Of a stretch of 64,000 bases of DNA, positions 43,811 to 53,114 are shown piece after piece. The position numbers were made by a program, and so were the translations under genes. This stretch comes from Pseudomonas hunanensis (GTDB lineage: Bacteria > Pseudomonadota > Gammaproteobacteria > Pseudomonadales > Pseudomonadaceae). Location: NCBI RefSeq assembly GCF_013393325.1, contig NZ_QJRC01000095.1, positions 620,001 through 684,000 on the forward strand. Reading direction: 5' to 3'. The notes under the pieces are model-generated. The model was not told the DNA's origin and did not search any database. It saw only the letters and a program-made list of their open reading frames with translations. Each line of letters starts with the position of its first letter. Position 1 is the first letter of the stretch.

Positions 43811-46800
43811 ATGAAATCGTCCAGCAAGACTTCCATCGCGTCGCCGCACAACCCTGCGCTCAGCCCTAGCCACCTGGACTTTCCAGTGGTGGGCATCGGC
43901 GCATCGGCTGGCGGGCTGGAGGCGGTCCAGGCGTTTTTCCAGCACGCCCCCGAGCACTGCGGCATGGCGTTCGTTGTAGTGTTGCACTTGTCGCCGGACC
44001 ACCAGAGCCAGGCCGACCGCCTGATTCAGCGTGTCACGCGCATGCCGGTGTGCCAGGTGAGCGAGCCGGTACCGATCGAGCGTGATCACGTCTATGTGAT
44101 TTCACCGGCCAACCGCCTGTCCACCAATGACGGCTACCTGCGGGTCAGCCCGGCCAGGCGCAGCCGCGGCGACCATGTTGCCATCGACCTGTTCTTCCGC
44201 GACCTGGCCGACGTGCACAAGGACCATGCGTTCTGCGTGGTGCTTTCGGGCAGCGGCAGCGATGGTGCAGTGGGCCTGTCACGCATCAAGGAACAGGGTG
44301 GCGTAACCCTGGTGCAGTCCCCCGATGACGCCCAGTACCCCGACATGCCCAAGGCTGCCATCGCCACCGGCATGGTCGACCTGATCCTGCCGGTAACCGA
44401 GATTCCGGGCAAGCTGCTGGAGCTGTGGCGCTCGGCACAGAACGTGAAACTTCCTGAAATCGAGGATGACAGCCTCCCACCGCCTCTGGGCGAGCGTTCA
44501 GGCGACCCGGCTCAATGCGACCCACTGCTCGACGACATCCTTGCCCGCCTGCATGCCAGCACCGGTCACGACTTTCAGCACTACAAGCGCGCGACGGTCC
44601 TGCGCCGACTTGAACGGCGCCTGCATGTCACTGCACAGACCGACCTGGCCGGTTACCGCGAATACCTCGAGCAGCATCCTGAGGAATGCCGTGCATTGCT
44701 GGCTGACATGTTGATAGGGGTCACCAATTTCTTCCGTGACCGCGAAGCCTTCGAAGCATTGCAGCAGCATGTGATGCCGGGCCTTGCCAATGACGACAAC
44801 GAAGAGCTTCAGCGCGAAGTGCGCATCTGGTCGGCAGGTTGCTCATCCGGCGAAGAAGCCTACAGCCTGGCGATGATGGCGACCGAGCAATTGGCCATGG
44901 AGCAGCGCAGCACCAAAGTCCAGGTGTTCGCCACCGATCTCGACGAACACGCGATCAATGTCGGCCGGCTGGGCGTCTACCCCGATGCCATCGCCACCGA
45001 TGTACCCACGGCCAGGTTGCGTCAGTTTTTCATCAAGGAAGACCAGCATTACAAGGTACGCAAGGACATTCGCGAAAAAGTCCTGTTCGCCCGGCACAAC
45101 CTGTTGTCCGATCCACCGTTCTCTCAGTTGGACCTGGTGGTATGCCGTAACTTGCTCATCTACCTGGACCGGGAAGTGCAACGGGAGATCCTGCGGCTGT
45201 TCCACTTCGCCCTGCGCAAAGGAGGTTACCTGTTCCTGGGCAGTTCGGAATCAGCGGACGTGGCGGCCGACCTGTTTATTGCCGTGGACAAGCGCCATCG
45301 CATCTTCCGCGCCAGGGAAGTAGAACCGGCGAGCCGCCCAGGGCGGCTTCAAGCGCCCGACACGCAAGCAGTACGCACCAAACCCAAGCCCCTGCGCAAG
45401 CTGTCCTATGCTGAAATCCATCACCGTGCATTGTCCAGACGCACACCGCCCAGCCTGATCGTCGATACTGACGGCAACATCTTGCACATGAGCGATGGTG
45501 TCGGCCGCTTCCTGCGCCACGCCGGTGGCGAAGTCAGCCCCAGCCTGCTCAACCTGGTACTCACGCCGCTGCGCCCTGCCCTGCGCAGTACCCTGTTGCA
45601 GGCCCAGAACACCGGTCAGCCGGTCAGCTCTGGCGCAGTGATCACCACCGTCGACGATCAACGCGTCGAAGTCCAGTTACAGGTCCAGCCCCACCAGGAC
45701 GAACCCAGTGGCAGCGAATGCCTGCTGGTGGTTTTTCAGGTTCGCGAAGCTGATCCCCATACCCCGCCTGCTATCCAGCAAACCGAAGGCATGGTGTTGA
45801 ACACCCTGGAGCGCGAACTGCAGCGCACCCGTCAGCAGTTGCAGGAAACCATCGAGCAGTCGGATATCTCCAGCCAGGAGCTGATGGCCTCGAACGAAGA
45901 AATGCAGGCGATCAACGAGGAGCTGCGCCTGGCCAGCGAAGAGCTGGAAACCAGCAAGGAAGAGCTGCAATCCATCAACGAAGAACTGCTGACGGTCAAC
46001 TACGAGCTCAAGACCAAGGTCGATGAAACCGACAAGATCAACGACTACCTGAGCAACCTGATCGCCTCCACCCAGATCGCCACCGTGTTTGTCGACCGCA
46101 ACTTGCACATTCGCTGGTTCACCCCTGGGGCCACCGCCATTTTCAGCATACTGCCGGTCGACACCGGCCGCTCGCTGCTCGACATCACCCATCGTCTGGA
46201 ATACCCAGGCCTGGCGGACGATGCGCGCGCCGTGATCGAACGCGAAACCACGATCGAGCGTGAAGTGATCGGCCAGGACCAGCATTGGTACCTGGCGCGC
46301 CTGCTACCGTACCGGGCCAGCGAGCAGAATGTCGATGGCACCGTGCTGACGTTTATCGACATCACCAAGAGTCGCGCAGCCGAAGAACGCTTGCGTCAAG
46401 GCGAGGAGCGCATGCGCCTGGTCGCAGAGAGCACCCATGACTTCGCCATCATCCTGCTTGACGAACAAGGCCTGATCATCGACTGGAACACGGGCGCTGC
46501 GCTGATCTTCGGCTACGCCAAGGATGAAGTGCTGGGCATTCACTATGCGCTGATTTTCACCGAGCAGGACCGCGAAAACGGCGAGCCGGAACGCGAATTG
46601 CGCGCTGCCCGCCTGCATGGCCGCGGCCAGGACGAACGCTGGCATGTGCGCAAGGACGGCAGCCGCTTTTATTGCAGTGGTGAAGTTTCACGCCTCAAGG
46701 GCAGCAGCCTGCGCGGTTACGTGAAGATCGCCCGTGATCTGACCGGCCACAAGCGCCTGCAGGACGAACAAAGCAAGCGCCTGGCCGAGTCACAAAGCTC

Positions 46801-47920
46801 CAGCCACATGAAGGATGAGTTCTTCGCGGTGATGTCCCACGAGCTCAAGCACCCGTTGAACCTGATTCAGCTCAATGCCGATATCTTGCGACGTATACCA
46901 TCGGTCACAAGTACCGGCATGGCGAGCAAAGCGGTCAACGTCATTCGCGAAGCGGTCACCAGCCAGGCGCGGATCATCGATGACTTGCTCGATGTAGCGC
47001 GCATCCGCACGGGCAAACTCAAACTGAAGACCCAGCCGGTCGATTTGTGCGCCGTGCTGCAGGGTATCTGCTCCGTAGCCTGCAATGAGCAGCGCGGCCG
47101 AAGTGTTCGGCTGACGCTGCCGGCCGATGGCGAACCGGTCTATGTGGAGGCCGACAGCACCCGTGTCGAGCAGATCATCTGGAACCTGCTGAACAACGCA
47201 CTGAAGTTCAGCCCTGCCGATGGCGAAATTCTGTTGAGACTTGCTCGACAGGATGAGCAGGCGCGACTTGAAGTCATCGATCAGGGCATAGGCCTCGCCC
47301 AAAACTCCCTGGAAGATATTTTTGAGCTGTTCAACCAGGCTGCACCCACCGGCCATGGGCGAGAGGGGCTAGGTATTGGCCTTTCCCTGGTTCGTCAATT
47401 GGTAGAAGCCCATGGCGGAGCGGTAAGCGTGGAGTCTCCCGGAATAGGCCAGGGTTGTACGTTCATCATTACCCTGCCTTTGTGCGTGTATACCCAGCAA
47501 CCCCAGGCTCAGGGCGAAGTGCTGCCCTCAGAAGGTCGCCTGAAAGGGGTTCGCATCCTGCTGGTGGATGACTCGGTCGATGTGCTGGAAGTGATGGAAC
47601 AATTGCTGTTGATGGAAGATGCCGACGTCGATGCGTACAGCGACCCGAAACTGGCGCTGCAGTCGGCGGCAGATGCGCGTTACGACGTGATCATTTCCGA
47701 CATCGGCATGCCTGGCATGGATGGCCATGCTCTGATCCGGGCGCTGCGCGGCCTGGAGCATCTGCGCTACATCCCTGCCATTGCGTTGACTGGCTATGGG
47801 GCAAGCGCGGACCAACACAAGTCTCGCCAGTCCGGTTTTGACCGCCACTTGAACAAGCCGGTGGGTTATGACGACTTGATTGACGCGATCGAGCGCCTGA
47901 ATGGCTCAGCGTCGGTTTGA
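43811..47920 (+). CDS. CheB-CheR-PAS-histidine kinase-receiver fusion, intact
   Basis: 1369 aa from ATG 43811 (a GTG at 43805 adds two residues). Domains: CheB esterase (~20-200; VVGIGASAGGLEAV, LHLSPDHQS, GSGSDGAVGLSRI), CheR methyltransferase (~240-490; IWSAGCSSGEEAYS, VCRNLLIYLD), PAS, coiled coil (SQELMASNEEMQAINEELRL), PAS, PAS, HisKA (AVMSHELKHPLN), HATPase (GLGIGLSLVRQLVEAHGG) and a C-terminal receiver (LLVDDSVDVLEV, VIISDIGMPGMDG). It is the full-length counterpart of the split gene pair at 1925-6047 and shows what that pair should look like. It probably senses a cytoplasmic or membrane signal and passes phosphate to its own receiver; targets unknown. Confidence 0.9.
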   Translation: MKSSSKTSIASPHNPALSPSHLDFPVVGIGASAGGLEAVQAFFQHAPEHCGMAFVVVLHLSPDHQSQADRLIQRVTRMPVCQVSEPVPIERDHVYVISPANRLSTNDGYLRVSPARRSRGDHVAIDLFFRDLADVHKDHAFCVVLSGSGSDGAVGLSRIKEQGGVTLVQSPDDAQYPDMPKAAIATGMVDLILPVTEIPGKLLELWRSAQNVKLPEIEDDSLPPPLGERSGDPAQCDPLLDDILARLHASTGHDFQHYKRATVLRRLERRLHVTAQTDLAGYREYLEQHPEECRALLADMLIGVTNFFRDREAFEALQQHVMPGLANDDNEELQREVRIWSAGCSSGEEAYSLAMMATEQLAMEQRSTKVQVFATDLDEHAINVGRLGVYPDAIATDVPTARLRQFFIKEDQHYKVRKDIREKVLFARHNLLSDPPFSQLDLVVCRNLLIYLDREVQREILRLFHFALRKGGYLFLGSSESADVAADLFIAVDKRHRIFRAREVEPASRPGRLQAPDTQAVRTKPKPLRKLSYAEIHHRALSRRTPPSLIVDTDGNILHMSDGVGRFLRHAGGEVSPSLLNLVLTPLRPALRSTLLQAQNTGQPVSSGAVITTVDDQRVEVQLQVQPHQDEPSGSECLLVVFQVREADPHTPPAIQQTEGMVLNTLERELQRTRQQLQETIEQSDISSQELMASNEEMQAINEELRLASEELETSKEELQSINEELLTVNYELKTKVDETDKINDYLSNLIASTQIATVFVDRNLHIRWFTPGATAIFSILPVDTGRSLLDITHRLEYPGLADDARAVIERETTIEREVIGQDQHWYLARLLPYRASEQNVDGTVLTFIDITKSRAAEERLRQGEERMRLVAESTHDFAIILLDEQGLIIDWNTGAALIFGYAKDEVLGIHYALIFTEQDRENGEPERELRAARLHGRGQDERWHVRKDGSRFYCSGEVSRLKGSSLRGYVKIARDLTGHKRLQDEQSKRLAESQSSSHMKDEFFAVMSHELKHPLNLIQLNADILRRIPSVTSTGMASKAVNVIREAVTSQARIIDDLLDVARIRTGKLKLKTQPVDLCAVLQGICSVACNEQRGRSVRLTLPADGEPVYVEADSTRVEQIIWNLLNNALKFSPADGEILLRLARQDEQARLEVIDQGIGLAQNSLEDIFELFNQAAPTGHGREGLGIGLSLVRQLVEAHGGAVSVESPGIGQGCTFIITLPLCVYTQQPQAQGEVLPSEGRLKGVRILLVDDSVDVLEVMEQLLLMEDADVDAYSDPKLALQSAADARYDVIISDIGMPGMDGHALIRALRGLEHLRYIPAIALTGYGASADQHKSRQSGFDRHLNKPVGYDDLIDAIERLNGSASV

Positions 47921-47960
47921 ATAGGAGAAGATGGGCTTTACCGGGGGCGACTCACGCCCC

Positions 47961-48476
47961 TCAGTGCTTCCTGCCCTCCTCCTTCTGTTTTTCTTCGTCC
48001 TGCCCTTCAACCTTGTCCACCAGCAAAGGCATCGTTCCCAGCACCAACAGCGCCAGCACCGTGCTGACCAGCGCCGTGGCTTCGCGTCCCATCCCCGCTG
48101 CCGTACCGATGGCAGCCGTCATCCATAACCCGGCAGCTGTGGTAAGGCCTTTGACATGACTGGTGTCCTGGCCATTGCCTTTGAGAATGGTGCCCGCGCC
48201 CAGAAATCCGATACCGGCAACGATGCCCTGAATCACCCGGCTGAGCGCCTGCGCATCGGCACCTGCCGTGCTCGGTGCCAGTACGAACAGCGCCGCGCCG
48301 AGCGAAACCAGCATGTGCGTGCGCACCCCGGCAGATTTGCCCTTGTGCTCGCGCTCGAAACCCAGCACCGCGCCTAGTACGGCAGCCATCACGAGGCGTA
48401 CAAGAATCCGCACGACCTCACGCACATCGCCGATATCGGCGAATTCGGCCTGGATTGTTTGCCAGATCAGATCCAT
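47961..48476 (-). CDS. MgtC/SapB family membrane protein
   Basis: 171 aa. Five membrane helices with the MgtC core: LVMAAVLGAVLGFEREHKGK, GVRTHMLVSLGAALFVLAPS, VIQGIVAGIGFLGAGTILKG, HVKGLTTAAGLWMTAAIGTA. It is the short form lacking the C-terminal cytoplasmic domain of true virulence MgtC. Linked in the family to Mg2+ homeostasis or envelope stress; function in this organism unproven. The C-terminal tail is charged (KVEGQDEEKQKEEGRKH). It converges with the kinase at 47920. Confidence 0.9.
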   Translation of the reverse strand: MDLIWQTIQAEFADIGDVREVVRILVRLVMAAVLGAVLGFEREHKGKSAGVRTHMLVSLGAALFVLAPSTAGADAQALSRVIQGIVAGIGFLGAGTILKGNGQDTSHVKGLTTAAGLWMTAAIGTAAGMGREATALVSTVLALLVLGTMPLLVDKVEGQDEEKQKEEGRKH

Positions 48477-49056
48477 GGATGGGGTCCGTGCCGTTTACAC
48501 GTTCGGCCTCTGCTGGCGCTTTTTACGATCTCGATGGGCATGGCCGGGTCTTCCGGAGGCAGTTACAGAGTGTGACTGCGAGCACTGCACGTTTGCTGCA
48601 TCGAACGCTCAAGTGGTCGCCTTGCAGTATTCGTGGGCAAACCTCTTGTTCGTCTCTGCAATTGACGGTCAGCATCAAGTTTCGCAGGTCGCCGTAGATA
48701 TTCTCAGCGCGTGCTGTGCTGTCGGTAAGGCGTTCAGACCGAATTGACGGCCAGTCGCAGCCGCTTCAGTCGACTCCATGTCCCACCACTGGTCGCAAAT
48801 AGCGAACGGCTGGTTATGCTGACCACTCTCCTATTCTGAGCGCCGCAGAACGCATCCAGGCTGTCGTAGCTTAGTGTCCTATTCCGTCGCTCGCTGTCCC
48901 GCCCGCTTCTCGTACGAGCCTTACTAAATGCTCGAGGGATATCGCGCGGTTATAAAATGTGAGATGACGCCGACATTCCCGCCGGCGTCACTCGAGCAGC
49001 CTTGAACAAAGAGTCGAGAGGCTCTACTGCCTGTGGCCGCTGGCCAGGAGCGTACT
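48477..49056. other. Gene-free interval
   Basis: About 580 bases between the MgtC start and the PRC-barrel gene. No convincing ORF, RNA structure or repeat is seen; longest open frames lack codon bias and ribosome binding sites. It must hold the divergent promoters, and the 48900-48960 segment is AT-richer. Confidence 0.4.
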
Positions 49057-49491
49057 ATGAATTTCGAAGAGCGCGACAAGTACGGTATGTACAAGGGACG
49101 GACCGATTTCACTGCCGAGGGAGACCGCGGCCCGGGGCCGCGGCTGATGGGCGCGGATACCCTCATCGGCAACGACGTGTATAACACGCAAGACGAAGAC
49201 TTGGGCGACATCAAGGAAATCATGCTGGACACCGCCAGCGGCAAGGTTGCGTACGCTGTACTGTCGTTTGGCGGTTTCCTGGGGATGGGTGAAAAGCTGT
49301 TCGCCGTGCCGTGGGCTGCTTTGCGCCTGGACACGGTGAACAAGCGCTTCGTCCTTGATGCCGACAAGGACCGCCTGAAGAACGCCCCAGGCTTCGATAA
49401 GGACAACTGGCCAAACATGAGCGATCCGACTTGGGGCAGAGGTATCCACGACTACTACGGCACCACGTGGGAAAGCGATCCCCGGCTGTGA
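49057..49491 (+). CDS. PRC-barrel domain protein
   Basis: 144 aa from ATG 49057, behind CCAGGAGCG. PRC-barrel core: MGADTLIGNDVYNTQDEDLG, DIKEIMLDTASGKVAYAVLS, FGGFLGMGEKLFAVPWAALR and DTVNKRFVLDADKDRLKNAP. This stand-alone, hydrophilic form is common among stress-induced proteins in Pseudomonas and cyanobacteria; role unknown. No membrane segment. A strong hairpin follows the stop. Confidence 0.88.
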   Translation: MNFEERDKYGMYKGRTDFTAEGDRGPGPRLMGADTLIGNDVYNTQDEDLGDIKEIMLDTASGKVAYAVLSFGGFLGMGEKLFAVPWAALRLDTVNKRFVLDADKDRLKNAPGFDKDNWPNMSDPTWGRGIHDYYGTTWESDPRL

Positions 49492-49501
49492 TGGGCCCTG
49501 C

Positions 49502-49525
49502 TTGGCCGGGCTTCCGGCCAAGCTT
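49502..49525 (+). terminator. Hairpin after the PRC-barrel gene
   Basis: GCTTGGCCGG / CCGGCCAAGC stem of 10 bp with a short loop, about nine bases after the stop at 49491. A T-poor tail follows, so strength is uncertain. Confidence 0.5.
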
Positions 49526-50155
49526 ATCCTGACCAACAGGGTCGTGGCAGGCGGATTTGGGTCGATAGCAGCCGTGTGGAAAAATTTCCATACGGACGAG
49601 GCACTGTCCTGCTTTCGACCACACCGCCATGGAGTTACACTGAAATCCAAGCTGCACCATCTCGACAGCTGTCAGAAATCGCCATTCTCGATCGTGCATC
49701 CTGCTGGGGGTATCGCGGGTATTTTTGGGGGTACATTTCTGCTTTTTGAAGCCAGAAATGCCGTTCCAGAGGCCTTTCCAAATGTTCTTCGGGGATCCGG
49801 ACAGTCTTTGATTCGCACCCCTAACGTGGGTCTTCACATCCAGCACGCTTGAAGCTCGCGTCGGGCTTGTTCACGCGAAGCACAAAGCCTGACCTACGCC
49901 GACGCATTCCCTGCGTGATCATGGCGTGCTTCACCGTCGTCACGCTGCCGGTGCCCTTGATGCGCAAGGCACAGCCATCCTCTGACGCCCATTGCCCCTG
50001 CTCAAGGCCTGTGCTGCTCAGGCTTGGCCTCGACACCGCGCACATCGGCGTATGTTGTCGCTTTCCATCAAGAGCAGCCCCTCACCCTCCCCTAGATTGA
50101 CTCCCGAGCGAGCCCCTGATCGAACCCCAGGGGCAGTGTCTGGAGGAGACCAGCC
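49526..50155. other. Low-complexity, gene-free interval before the Rieske cluster
   Basis: About 630 bases with no convincing gene. At 49706-49734 there are closely spaced G-rich repeats (GGGGGTA, GCGGGTA, GGGGGTA). Small reverse ORFs exist but show no recognisable content. The sequence near 50090-50155 holds the promoter and a GGAGGAGACC ribosome binding site for the oxygenase. Confidence 0.35.
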
Positions 50156-51319
50156 ATGCAATCCGTCGAGCAGTTCAAACACAGCACTTCCATTGCAGAT
50201 TGGGCCGAGCAGCGCCCGGAACACGCCTTCACCTTGCCCTCGCGGTACTTTTTCGACGAGCAGATCTTCGCTGCCGAACGCGACCGTATCTTCATGAGTG
50301 CCTGGCACCTGGCCGGCCATCGCAACGAGTTCGCCGAGCCTGGTCAGTTCGTGGTGTGCGACATGTTCGACCAGAGCGTGGTGGTGGCCTGTGGCAACGA
50401 TGGCAAGATCAATGCCTTCCACAATGTCTGCCAGCACCGTGGCAATCGCCTGCTGGATGTGCGTCGTGGTAACGACACCCGAGTGCTGCGCTGCGCCTAC
50501 CACTCCTGGTGCTACGAAATGGACGGCAGCCTGCGCAGTGCGCCACGCAGCGAACGGCTGATAGCCTTCGACAAGCAGCAATTCAACATTCCCAAGGTCC
50601 GCGTCGAAGAACTCGGCGGTTTCGTCTACTTCAACTTTGATGCAGACGCGCCGTCGCTGGCGGAGCTGTTCCCAGGTGCCGACGAAGAAATGCGCGCGGT
50701 CTTTCCCGACCTTGGCAAGATGCGCCTGATCGAAGAGCAGGACGTGATCGTACCGGCCAACTGGAAGGTGATCATGGACAACTCCATCGAGGGGTACCAT
50801 TTCAAGTTGTCCGGGCCCTGCCATATCGACCTGGCCAAGCTGATCGACTTCAAGGGCTACCGCCTGACCAAGCGCGACAACTGGTGGACGTACATCGCAC
50901 CGGCCAACCAGCAGGCCGAGGAAGCCTACGGCGTCAAGCTGAGCGGGCCACGCAACCCCGATGAGCGCTTCTTCAACATCGGGCTGTGGCCGAACAACAC
51001 CTTCTATACCTTCCCCTTCTCGGCGTTTCTCGGCACGTTCATCATGATCCCGCTGGACGCAGAGCGCTCACTGCTGCGTTTTGGCTACTACAGCCCCCAC
51101 GAGCAGGTCCCGGAGGTTTCCCACGCCTGCATGAAGTGGATGAACGAGGACCTCGGCCCCGAGGACATCGAGCTCAACATCAGCGTGCAGAAAGGCCTGC
51201 GTTCGCTCGGCTACGACCAGGGCCGCTACATGATCGACGCCGAGCGCAGCAACGAAAGCGAGCATTTGGTGCATCACTTCCACAAGCTGGTGTTCGACGG
51301 CATCGGCGCAGGCCGCTGA
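50156..51319 (+). CDS. Rieske [2Fe-2S] oxygenase alpha subunit, choline/betaine monooxygenase-like
   Basis: 387 aa. Rieske centre: VCQHRGNRLL with Cys 92 and His 94, then LRCAYHSWCY with Cys 113 and His 116. Mononuclear iron site in WKVIMDNSIEGYHFKLSGPC with Glu 212, His 215 and His 223. Overall it resembles alpha subunits of the choline/glycine-betaine/carnitine monooxygenase group (GbcA, CntA). It would hydroxylate an N-methyl or N-alkyl carbon of a quaternary amine. No reductase is encoded nearby, so it must borrow one. First gene of the quaternary-amine cluster; ATG follows GGAGGAGACC. Confidence 0.86.
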   Translation: MQSVEQFKHSTSIADWAEQRPEHAFTLPSRYFFDEQIFAAERDRIFMSAWHLAGHRNEFAEPGQFVVCDMFDQSVVVACGNDGKINAFHNVCQHRGNRLLDVRRGNDTRVLRCAYHSWCYEMDGSLRSAPRSERLIAFDKQQFNIPKVRVEELGGFVYFNFDADAPSLAELFPGADEEMRAVFPDLGKMRLIEEQDVIVPANWKVIMDNSIEGYHFKLSGPCHIDLAKLIDFKGYRLTKRDNWWTYIAPANQQAEEAYGVKLSGPRNPDERFFNIGLWPNNTFYTFPFSAFLGTFIMIPLDAERSLLRFGYYSPHEQVPEVSHACMKWMNEDLGPEDIELNISVQKGLRSLGYDQGRYMIDAERSNESEHLVHHFHKLVFDGIGAGR

Positions 51320-51341
51320 CCACTGTCATGGGGGAGCCTTT

Positions 51342-53003
51342 ATGCTCGGGCATGAATACGACTATGTGATCATTGGTGCCGGCTCGGCCGGCTGCGTGCT
51401 GGCCAAGCGCTTGGGAGAGAACCCGGCCCTGCGCATCCTGGTGCTGGAGTCCGGCCCGCCGGACGCCAGCTGGACCATCGACATGCCCTCGGCAGTGGGC
51501 ATCGTGGTAGGCGGCACCCGCTTCAACTGGAGCTACACCAGCGAACCGGAGCCGGGCCTGGACGGCCGACGCATCGGCACACCACGCGGGCGTACCCTGG
51601 GCGGCTCGTCGTCGATCAACGGCATGGTCTACATTCGTGGCCATGCCCGCGACTACGACGGCTGGGCTGCACAAGGCTGCGAAGGCTGGAGCTATCGGGA
51701 GGTGCTGCCCTACTTCATGCGGGCGCAAAACCATCGGGACGGCGCCAACACCTACCGCGGCGCAACCGGGCTGCTCCACGTCACACCAGGCGATACCTCG
51801 CCGCCACTGTGCCAGGCCTTCATCGAGGCCGGCCAGCAAGCCGGCTATGGCGTGAGCAGCGACCTCAATGGCCGTCGCCAGGAAGGCTTTGGCCCGGTCG
51901 ACCGCACCACCCGCGACGGCAAGCGCTGGAGCACCGCGCGCGGCTACCTGGCTGAAGCACTCAAAGGCGGCAACGTCACCATCGCCACCTCGGCGCTGAG
52001 CCGGCGGATTCTCTTCGACGGCGAACAAGCCTACGGGGTGGAGTTCGAAATGGACGGCGTGGTGCACCAGGTGCGTGTGCGCCAAGAGGTGCTACTGAGT
52101 GCTGGCGCCATCAACTCACCGCAACTGCTGATGCTTTCTGGCGTCGGCCCGGCCCAGCATCTGCGGCGCCTGGGCATCCCCCTGGTACGCGACCTGCCGG
52201 GAGTAGGCCAGCGCCTGAACGACCATCCCGATACCGTCGTGCAGTACCGCTGCAAGCAGCCGGTGTCGCTCTACCCCTGGACACGTGCACCGGGCAAATG
52301 GCTGATCGGCGCGCGCTGGTTCGCCAGCCACGATGGCCTGGCGGCTAGCAACCATTTCGAGGCGGGCGCGTTCATTCGCTCGCGGGCCGGGGTGGAGTTT
52401 CCCGACTTGCAACTGACGTTCATGCCGCTGGCGGTCCAGCCAGGCAGCGTCGACCTGGTGCCCGAGCACGCCTTCCAGGTGCACATCGACCTGATGCGCC
52501 CCACCAGCCTGGGCAGCGTCAGCCTGGTCAGCACCGATCCGCACCAGGCGCCGCGCATCCTCTTCAACTACCTGACCACCGAGCGCGACCGCGCCGACAT
52601 GCGTGCAGGCGCCCGCCTGGTACGCGAGATCCTCGCCCAGCCGGCCATGCGCGCCTATGCCGGTGACGAGCTGGTACCCGGTGCCGACCAGGTGAGCGAT
52701 GCGCAGCTCGACGCTTGGGCGCGACGCATCACCGAGACTGGCTACCACGCCAGCGGCACCTGCAAGATGGGCCCGCCCAGCGACCCCGAAGCAGTGGTCG
52801 ACCCACAATTGCGCGTGCACGGTCTGCGCGGGCTGCGGGTGGTCGATGCCTCGATCATGCCGCAGATCGTCAGCGGCAACACCAACGCGCCCACGGTGAT
52901 GATCGCCGAGAAGGCCAGCGACCTGATCCGTGGCCTCACCGCGCTTACCGCAAGCGATGCACCTGTGTGGGTTCACCCACGCTGGCGCGAATGCCAGCGT
53001 TGA
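51342..53003 (+). CDS. GMC family FAD oxidoreductase, choline dehydrogenase-like
   Basis: 553 aa. FAD-binding loop: YDYVIIGAGSAGCVLAKRLG near residue 5, GMC signature 1 in RGRTLGGSSSINGMVYIRGH, signature 2 in GAINSPQLLMLSGVGPAQHL, and a C-terminal active-site His in TGYHASGTCKMG and Asn in GNTNAPTVMIAEKA. Typical of choline dehydrogenase (BetA)-like flavoenzymes that oxidise primary alcohols to aldehydes. It starts 22 bases after the oxygenase stop and ends in a strong terminator. It probably feeds an aldehyde to the dehydrogenase at 56191. Confidence 0.88.
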   Translation: MLGHEYDYVIIGAGSAGCVLAKRLGENPALRILVLESGPPDASWTIDMPSAVGIVVGGTRFNWSYTSEPEPGLDGRRIGTPRGRTLGGSSSINGMVYIRGHARDYDGWAAQGCEGWSYREVLPYFMRAQNHRDGANTYRGATGLLHVTPGDTSPPLCQAFIEAGQQAGYGVSSDLNGRRQEGFGPVDRTTRDGKRWSTARGYLAEALKGGNVTIATSALSRRILFDGEQAYGVEFEMDGVVHQVRVRQEVLLSAGAINSPQLLMLSGVGPAQHLRRLGIPLVRDLPGVGQRLNDHPDTVVQYRCKQPVSLYPWTRAPGKWLIGARWFASHDGLAASNHFEAGAFIRSRAGVEFPDLQLTFMPLAVQPGSVDLVPEHAFQVHIDLMRPTSLGSVSLVSTDPHQAPRILFNYLTTERDRADMRAGARLVREILAQPAMRAYAGDELVPGADQVSDAQLDAWARRITETGYHASGTCKMGPPSDPEAVVDPQLRVHGLRGLRVVDASIMPQIVSGNTNAPTVMIAEKASDLIRGLTALTASDAPVWVHPRWRECQR

Positions 53004-53021
53004 GGGGTACTTGCCAAAGCC

Positions 53022-53056
53022 GGCCCACTGCGCTTGCATAGGCGCAGCGGGCCTTT
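53022..53056 (+). terminator. Rho-independent terminator after the GMC gene
   Basis: Imperfect stem GGCCCACTGCGC / GCGCAGCGGGCC with an eight-base loop, followed by TTT, about 20 bases past the stop. Confidence 0.7.
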
Positions 53057-53114
53057 CCTGTGAACGAGGTGCCGGCCAATGCAGCCGGCGCCCATTGCCG
53101 AGCCTGGTGCAACC

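Noticed and set aside
48268..48747. Forward ORF over the MgtC start and gene-free interval
   Set aside because: It is antisense to MgtC at its left end and has no motif or ribosome binding site.
49220..49846. Reverse ORF of 208 codons
   Set aside because: It overlaps the PRC-barrel gene antisense and continues into the gene-free stretch; the translation shows no family pattern.
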